Positions 6,281-10,294 of a DNA stretch of 10,294 bases are shown piece after piece. The notes under the pieces are model-generated. The model did no database searches and was not told the DNA's origin. It saw only the letters and a program-made list of their open reading frames with translations. Source of the stretch: Thiomonas sp. (GTDB lineage: Bacteria; Pseudomonadota; Gammaproteobacteria; Burkholderiales; Burkholderiaceae_C); contig JAQTVS010000076.1 in NCBI GenBank assembly GCA_028706735.1, positions 1 to 10,294 of the forward strand, in the 5' to 3' direction. The position numbers and the translations under genes are program-made. Each line of letters opens with the position of its first letter. Positions within the stretch are counted from its first letter, which is position 1.

Positions 6281-6315
6281 GCGCTGGATCGGCGCACAAA
6301 AAAGCAATCCAGCGC
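6281..6315. repeat. inverted repeat (9-bp perfect arms) with a competing stem
   Basis: GCGCTGGAT (6281-6289) and ATCCAGCGC (6307-6315) are perfect complements around a 17-nt loop that contains an A-run (T-run on the minus strand). On the minus strand GGCGC and GCGCC can form a second 5-bp stem that overlaps the first, so the two are mutually exclusive. It lies in the 180-nt gap between the unknown membrane protein gene and the cytochrome genes. It could be a processing, attenuation or protein-binding site. The T-run is inside the loop, so it is not a standard terminator. Confidence 0.6.
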
Positions 6316-6389
6316 CACTGCGGACGCGGGCGAAGCAGGCGATGGAGGTGCGGCGCGGGTGTCCGGCTGCAGCCAGCGGCAGGGTCGCG

Positions 6390-6920
6390 TTAGTCTGCCG
6401 CAACCGCTGCCTTGACGGCCAGTGGCTCGGGCGACTGGATTCTGGCCTTGAGATCCTGAGGCCAGTTCTGCGTCCAGAGATCGGGAGTGCAGAGATTGAA
6501 AAATCCGTCGATCTCGGCAGTGAGGAACCCTCTGCCACTGCGCAGAACCGCGATGCGGTAGCGATCCGCCTCGGGATGGGCCCGACAGACGGCGTAGACC
6601 ACGCGGCAGATCTTGCTGTCGTCGCACAAACGCAGGCTTTGGTAGATCGCCAGCGAACGATACAACGCGTAGGCGGCGCCCAGGAGCAGTGCGATGACCG
6701 CGAGATCCTTGACGATTGCCAGCGGGCTGCCGGCGCCCAGCACAGCGGCCGTGCTGCGCATGTGCGCCTGACCCAGCGCAATCAGGTTGCTGCCAATGAA
6801 GTACGCAAGAACCGCGTAGGACGCAACGATGCAAAGCTTCATCTTGCGACAGGCGCTGCGCACAGACGCAAGAGAGGGCGGCTGGCCTGAGGCAATGTTG
6901 ATGGTCGGCATCGCGAGCAT
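6390..6920 (-). CDS. unrecognised membrane protein, two predicted TM helices
   Basis: I do not recognise this 176-residue protein. It has a short polar N-terminus and a first hydrophobic helix (about 28-50, starting KLCIVASYAVLAYFIG). A short loop and a second helix (about 67-90, AIVKDLAVIALLLGAAYALY) follow, and then a soluble domain of about 85 residues. Six cysteines are spread over it, including C99-x5-C105-x6-C112 and Cys144. There is no CXXCH, so no c-type heme. The start at 6920 has GGAG 8 nt upstream. It lies between ctaG (105-nt gap) and two cytochrome c genes (180-nt gap), all on one strand. A role in oxidase assembly or as an accessory subunit is possible but is only inference from position. 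Codon and base use look like its neighbours. Confidence 0.8.
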   Translation of the reverse strand: MLAMPTINIASGQPPSLASVRSACRKMKLCIVASYAVLAYFIGSNLIALGQAHMRSTAAVLGAGSPLAIVKDLAVIALLLGAAYALYRSLAIYQSLRLCDDSKICRVVYAVCRAHPEADRYRIAVLRSGRGFLTAEIDGFFNLCTPDLWTQNWPQDLKARIQSPEPLAVKAAVAAD

Positions 6921-6979
6921 GTGCGTGTCTCCACAGCGAATATCGTGCAGAGCATAAGAAGCGCAGCCGCGTGTGTAGA

Positions 6980-6994
6980 TCGGGAATTGCCCGA
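6980..6994. repeat. short inverted repeat downstream of ctaG
   Basis: TCGGG-AATTG-CCCGA is a perfect 5-bp inverted repeat with a 5-nt centre, 31 nt past the ctaG stop. It may be a weak hairpin or an operator for the following gene. No T-tract follows on the minus strand, so I do not call a terminator. Confidence 0.35.
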
Positions 6995-7025
6995 AGACGG
7001 CGACGAGCCGCAGCGCTGGCTTGCA

Positions 7026-7760
7026 TCAGCACGGCGCCTCCTCGTCCGGCATGATGAGCAGCCATGCTGCCCGCAATTGCAGTGGCAATCCGGCGATGAA
7101 CATCACCAAGCCAGCGTAGTGTTGATCGTCGAGCGGGCTGAGGTTCCACAGGCACAGCACGTCGAGGTAAGGGGTGTAGAGCACATGGCCGCTCCAGACC
7201 CAGATCGCGGCAATGATCATCATCGGCAGGCTGCCCAGCCAGCCGTAGATGCCCGCAATCCAGCGATGGGGAATGCTCGTGCAACCCGGCAGCAACTGCG
7301 CCCAGAACATCACCCCGGAGATCAGCAGAAACAAGCCGATCGGCCCGGAAAACAAGGCATTGGCGAGTGCGCTGTTGAATACCCCGGGCAGATTTACCCC
7401 GAGCGTCAGAATGATGAACACCGCCGCGGCAACCCAGGCGTCGAGCACCCAAAGGCTCCACCAGTCGTGCTTGGGGGCGTGCCACTGCGCGCGCACTTGC
7501 GGCGGAAATCCGATCAACAACAGCGGCGACACGATCTGGCCCATGGTCATCAGGGCGATGGTGTAGCCCGTCATCGAGGCAAGCGGGTTGTTCAAGCCCC
7601 AGGTCGCAAGCAGCGTGAGGGCGCAGCCTGCAGCAAAAACCATCACCCGCCACCACGGCCAGCGCCCGCGCCACGCCGCCAGGCCGTAGCCTGCCAGCGC
7701 CACGCCGACCAGTGCGAACCATGCCCCCCACACCGCGATCGGCCAGGTGCTGCTTGTCAT
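7026..7760 (-). CDS. ctaG: cytochrome c oxidase assembly protein, Caa3_CtaG family
   Basis: The 244-residue protein is strongly hydrophobic, with about six to seven membrane segments. It carries the family signature near its C-terminus: LSPLDDQHYAGLVMFIAGLP (207-226), preceded by VLYTPYLDVL (193-202) and SGVMFWAQLL (148-157). Caa3_CtaG proteins assist copper insertion or assembly of heme-copper oxidases. Unusually, the histidines expected in helix 2 (the QHM-like segment, here IALMTMGQ at 68-75) and in the 'WHLP' segment (here LGVNLPGVF at 120-128) are replaced. The ATG start overlaps the SCO stop by 4 nt (ATGA), so translation is coupled. Identification relies on the C-terminal signature, overall topology and the oxidase context. 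The deviating motifs mean function may differ from textbook CtaG. Confidence 0.82.
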   Translation of the reverse strand: MTSSTWPIAVWGAWFALVGVALAGYGLAAWRGRWPWWRVMVFAAGCALTLLATWGLNNPLASMTGYTIALMTMGQIVSPLLLIGFPPQVRAQWHAPKHDWWSLWVLDAWVAAAVFIILTLGVNLPGVFNSALANALFSGPIGLFLLISGVMFWAQLLPGCTSIPHRWIAGIYGWLGSLPMMIIAAIWVWSGHVLYTPYLDVLCLWNLSPLDDQHYAGLVMFIAGLPLQLRAAWLLIMPDEEAPC

Positions 7761-8428
7761 CCATGCTCCAGAACGGCGCGCAGGTCGTCTGCAAGCCAGG
7801 AAGGATTTGTGAGTTGTCCGTAGCCATAGCGCGCGAGCAATTGCCCGTTCGGCCCGACCAGGGTGACCGCCGCAGTGTGATCGATCCAGTAGTTGCCTTC
7901 GCCTGTATCGACACGCCGCCAGGTAATGCCCCACTGCCGGGCCGACGCGCGCACTTCGGGCACGCTTGCCCGCAGGCCAATGGCAGCCGGCAGGAAGGCA
8001 TCCAGGTAGGCGCGGAGAACGGGCGCCGTGTCGCGCCCGGGATCGAGGGTGACGAACACCACGCGAACCCGCTGACGCAACGGGCCGATTTGCTTGAGGC
8101 TGCGCGCGAGGGCCGCCAGCGTGAGGGGGCAGACATCGGGGCAATGCGTGTAGCCGAAGAACACCAGCACGGCCCTGCCCCGTTCATGCGCCCAGGAGAA
8201 TGCCCTGCCCTGGGTGTCCGTGAATCCAGACAGCGATGGCGCCGGGGCGGGTTTAAGCGGAGTTCCATGGAGAGCCGCGGAGTGTTGTTGGAGATGTGCC
8301 CAGGCCCAGACCGCAGCCAGCAGCAAGGTGGAGACCAGCGCCGCCCGCCGCGCCGAAGCCTTCCAGCCGCCATGCCGCGGCTGCGGCTGCGGCATGACGG
8401 GCGGAGAGGCGAAGCCAGCCTCCTTCAT
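7757..8428 (-). CDS. SCO1/SenC/PrrC copper chaperone
   Basis: SCO proteins are thioredoxin-fold, membrane-anchored periplasmic copper chaperones that help build the CuA site of oxidase subunit II. The 223-residue product has a single N-terminal membrane anchor (about 28-45). A thioredoxin-like domain follows with FFGYTHCPDVCPLT (90-103). Copper ligands are Cys96 and Cys100, and His184 is in the conserved WIDHTA segment (181-186). VVFVTLDPGRDT (123-134) is another family motif. The start at 8428 lies 4 nt after the oxidase subunit I stop. A longer frame to 8518 would overlap that gene deeply and is rejected. An ATG at 8395 is a less likely alternative. Its place right after the CuA-subunit and catalytic-subunit genes fits a dedicated maturation role. 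Confidence 0.93.
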   Translation of the reverse strand: MKEAGFASPPVMPQPQPRHGGWKASARRAALVSTLLLAAVWAWAHLQQHSAALHGTPLKPAPAPSLSGFTDTQGRAFSWAHERGRAVLVFFGYTHCPDVCPLTLAALARSLKQIGPLRQRVRVVFVTLDPGRDTAPVLRAYLDAFLPAAIGLRASVPEVRASARQWGITWRRVDTGEGNYWIDHTAAVTLVGPNGQLLARYGYGQLTNPSWLADDLRAVLEHG

Positions 8429-8432
8429 CCGG

Positions 8433-10136
8433 TCACCAGAGCACGAAGCCCGGCGCGTGGATCGGATGGGTGAGCATGGGCCAGAACACGGGGATGTAAA
8501 CCGCCAGGGTGATGACAAAGGTGATCAGCGTCCACAGGCCCAGCGGTTCGGCAATACGCGCCAGCACGGAGCCCTCGGAGCTGGTGATGTAGTCGGTGAA
8601 CGGAATCTCGACCATCGCCTTGGCATCTTTCTGGCCGAACAGCGTGCCGAAGAACACGATGTAGTAGAGAACCGCGCCGATGGCCGCAATCGCGCCGCCA
8701 ATGCCCACAATGATCAGCGCCGGATGCACCGCGCCGTAGAGCTGCATGTACTGATCATGCGGCAAAGACGACACCCAGGCGCGTCGTGGCACGCCGTCCA
8801 TGCCGGCCCAGTGCCCGGCGAAGCCCCAGGTCATCAAGCCGAGGAACCACAGCCAGACACTCCAGAGTGCAAGTTTCGGCTTGTACAGCTTGCGGCCGGT
8901 CAGGTGCGGCAGCAGCCAGAAACTCACGCCCATGAACACCAGGGTGGTCATGGTGCCGACGGTGAGGTGGAAGTGCGCCGGAATCCACAGGGTGTTATGC
9001 ACCACGTTGTCGAGCTGCCAGCTGGCATTGACGATGCCCCCAGCCCCGCCGAAGATGAAGCTCACCAACGCCAGCACCTGCGCGGCCACCGAGGCGTCTT
9101 TCCAGGGCAAGGCGGACCACCACCCCATCAGCCCCTTGCCGCCGCGACGACGACCGCCATACTCCAGGCTCAGCGCGATGGTGAAGGCGGTGATCAGGCT
9201 GGGAATCGCGACCGACAGGGTCAGCGCCGTCACGATCCCTTTCATCACCGGAGAGATGCCCGGATCGGTGTACTGGTGGTGGGTGCCCACCGGCAGGGAG
9301 AACACGAACAGCAGCAAAAAGGCCAGACGGGCCAGCGGGTCCGAAATCAGTTTCCCGCCTGCTTGCCGCGGCAGCAACGCATAGATGGAGACGTAACCCG
9401 GCATCAGCCAGAAATACACGATGGGGTGCCCGGTCCACCAGAACAGCGTGCGTGCCAGCAGCGGATCAATCGTGTGCGTCAACCCGAGCGACCAGGGATC
9501 GAGCAGGAACACGGCCTCTGTGCCCGCACCCAGCGCGGCGAGCAGCCACATCAGCAAGGTCGTGGCGCTCATATAGGTCACCAGCGGCGTGAGTTGCCCC
9601 GGATTGGCCCGTTTCCAGCGGGCGCGCATGTCCATCACCACAAACAGCGGCAGAATGCTTGCCACCACGACCAGAGTGATCCCCAGGTAAAACCAGGCGC
9701 TGCCCTTGAGCGGTGCATACATGGTGTAGAGCACGCTTGAGGAATTGTCGAACATGCCGTAAGCCGCCATCAACGTGCCAACAAGCATCAGCGCGTAGGT
9801 GAACCAGGCCAGGCCCATATTGGGCTTGAGCTTGAGTTCGCGCGCAGGCAGATACATCAGCCAGCCGGAAATGGTGAAGAAGGTGAACACGTAGGCGTTG
9901 AGCACGCCGTGCATGGTCAGTCCCTGGTAGTAGGACTTGAGGAATGGCTGCAGGTAGGGATACAGATTGATTCCGGCGTAGTTGGTGCTTTGAAGCACGC
10001 CAATGGCGATGCCAACCGCCAGTGCCAGACAACCCGTGACCCAGAAAGCCAGAAGCATTGTTTTTTCACCGGCAAGCTCACCGGCAGTGGGCGCGGCGAC
10101 AATACGCGGAGCGTTGTTGCTAAGAGTTGCGCTCAC
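8433..10136 (-). CDS. cbaA: B-type (ba3-like) heme-copper cytochrome c oxidase subunit I
   Basis: This is the catalytic O2-reducing, proton-pumping subunit in the inner membrane. The 567-residue protein closely follows Thermus thermophilus ba3 subunit I. Ligands visible are His76 in YYQGLTMHGVLNA and His390 (low-spin heme), His388 in WIPAHFHLTVG (high-spin heme), and CuB ligands His237 in WWTGHPIVYFW and His286-His287 in VGTHHQYTDPG. Tyr241 is positioned for the His-Tyr crosslink. The Glu of A-type enzymes (GHPEVY) is replaced by Ile (GHPIVY), which is diagnostic of B-type. The start is a GTG at 10136 that overlaps the subunit II stop as GTGA, with GGAG 10 nt upstream. The next Met in frame is 26 codons further in, at the start of helix 1. 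B-type oxidases generally have high oxygen affinity. Confidence 0.96.
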   Translation of the reverse strand: MSATLSNNAPRIVAAPTAGELAGEKTMLLAFWVTGCLALAVGIAIGVLQSTNYAGINLYPYLQPFLKSYYQGLTMHGVLNAYVFTFFTISGWLMYLPARELKLKPNMGLAWFTYALMLVGTLMAAYGMFDNSSSVLYTMYAPLKGSAWFYLGITLVVVASILPLFVVMDMRARWKRANPGQLTPLVTYMSATTLLMWLLAALGAGTEAVFLLDPWSLGLTHTIDPLLARTLFWWTGHPIVYFWLMPGYVSIYALLPRQAGGKLISDPLARLAFLLLFVFSLPVGTHHQYTDPGISPVMKGIVTALTLSVAIPSLITAFTIALSLEYGGRRRGGKGLMGWWSALPWKDASVAAQVLALVSFIFGGAGGIVNASWQLDNVVHNTLWIPAHFHLTVGTMTTLVFMGVSFWLLPHLTGRKLYKPKLALWSVWLWFLGLMTWGFAGHWAGMDGVPRRAWVSSLPHDQYMQLYGAVHPALIIVGIGGAIAAIGAVLYYIVFFGTLFGQKDAKAMVEIPFTDYITSSEGSVLARIAEPLGLWTLITFVITLAVYIPVFWPMLTHPIHAPGFVLW

Positions 10137-10294
10137 GATTGTGTTGCTCCGGTGATGATGATCCTGCGGATCATGGCCTGATGGCCAGCGCCGCAATACT
10201 CGTTGCAGATGATGTTGAACGTGCCGGGTTTGTCGAAGGTGTAGCTGACATGCCCCACCACGCCGGGAATGGCTGTGAGGTTGATGCTCGTGCC
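10133..10294 (-). CDS. cbaB: cytochrome c oxidase subunit II, C-terminal fragment with CuA site
   Basis: The last 53 codons are in view and the 5' part lies beyond the right edge. The fragment ends the cupredoxin domain of subunit II, which accepts electrons from cytochrome c. It shows the CuA loop IICNEYCGAGHQAM, giving two Cys ligands, a backbone-coordinating Glu, a His and a Met (fragment residues 30-41). The preceding segment SYTFDKPGTF is the usual strand before it. There is no extra cytochrome c domain at the C-terminus, so it is not a caa3-type fusion. The TGA stop overlaps the GTG start of subunit I by 4 nt, implying coupled translation. Promoter and N-terminal anchor are outside the window. 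Confidence 0.93.
   Translation of the reverse strand, partial: GTSINLTAIPGVVGHVSYTFDKPGTFNIICNEYCGAGHQAMIRRIIITGATQS

Noticed and set aside
6232..8373. 713-codon minus-strand open frame
   Set aside because: Same strand as the real genes but a different frame through SCO, CtaG and the unknown membrane protein. Arg/Pro/Ser-rich with no domain, so an absence of stops from high GC.
8429..8518. Upstream extension of the SCO gene to an ATG at 8518
   Set aside because: It would overlap the subunit I coding end by about 85 nt, and the added residues are Arg/Ser/Cys-rich without resemblance to a SCO N-terminus.
8214..9740. 508-codon plus-strand open frame antisense to oxidase subunit I
   Set aside because: His/Gln/Arg-rich translation without motifs, while the opposite strand holds a full set of heme and copper ligands.
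1..10294. Mobile element, CRISPR, phage or defence island
   Set aside because: No transposase, integrase, regularly spaced repeats, nuclease/helicase modules or tRNA-flanked boundaries are seen. Gene content is housekeeping plus respiration.

Overview
The window is GC-rich, densely packed bacterial chromosome. Gene families, intergenic repeats and local order (queG, tsaE and an AmiC-type amidase together, and a 'CCCCCGAGGGG'-type repeat) suggest a betaproteobacterium of the Burkholderiales. A chemolithotroph such as Thiomonas is my best guess. That placement is inference from sequence style, not from a search.

Left part (1-2211): the 5' end of queG (tRNA epoxyqueuosine reductase) runs left off the edge. 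It is divergent from tsaE (t6A tRNA modification ATPase), which is followed by a Tat-exported AMIN/Amidase_3 cell-wall amidase (amiC). A two-copy direct repeat fills the space between amiC and the convergent rraA-family gene.

Middle part (2212-5487): the rraA-family gene keeps the Arg-Asp pair of HMG/CHA aldolases and has a clear RBS behind a small hairpin. Divergent from it run arnD (deformylase of the aminoarabinose lipid A pathway), a translationally coupled DUF1289 mini-protein with four cysteines, and galU. GalU supplies UDP-glucose, the precursor feeding UDP-glucuronate and the Arn pathway, but no other arn genes are in view. After galU, on the opposite strand, lies a decayed C-terminal remnant of a polyphosphate kinase 2 gene. 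It has lost its N-terminal catalytic half and carries one frameshift.

Right part (5488-10294): everything is on the minus strand and reads as one respiratory cluster. In transcription order it is the end of cytochrome oxidase subunit II (CuA motif), a B-type (ba3-like) oxidase subunit I, a SCO1/SenC copper chaperone, a Caa3_CtaG-family assembly protein, an unrecognised two-TM membrane protein, and two small periplasmic monoheme cytochromes c. The first four genes overlap or nearly touch, with spacings of -4, +4 and -4 nt. The cytochromes are plausible electron donors and look like the two halves of a cytochrome c4 split into two genes. The operon promoter and most of subunit II lie beyond the right edge.

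I see no CRISPR array, insertion sequence, RNA gene, toxin-antitoxin pair or defence system. The least explained parts are the unknown membrane protein, the CtaG homologue without the family's usual histidines, the split-c4-like cytochrome pair, and a long inverted repeat between the last two transcription blocks.
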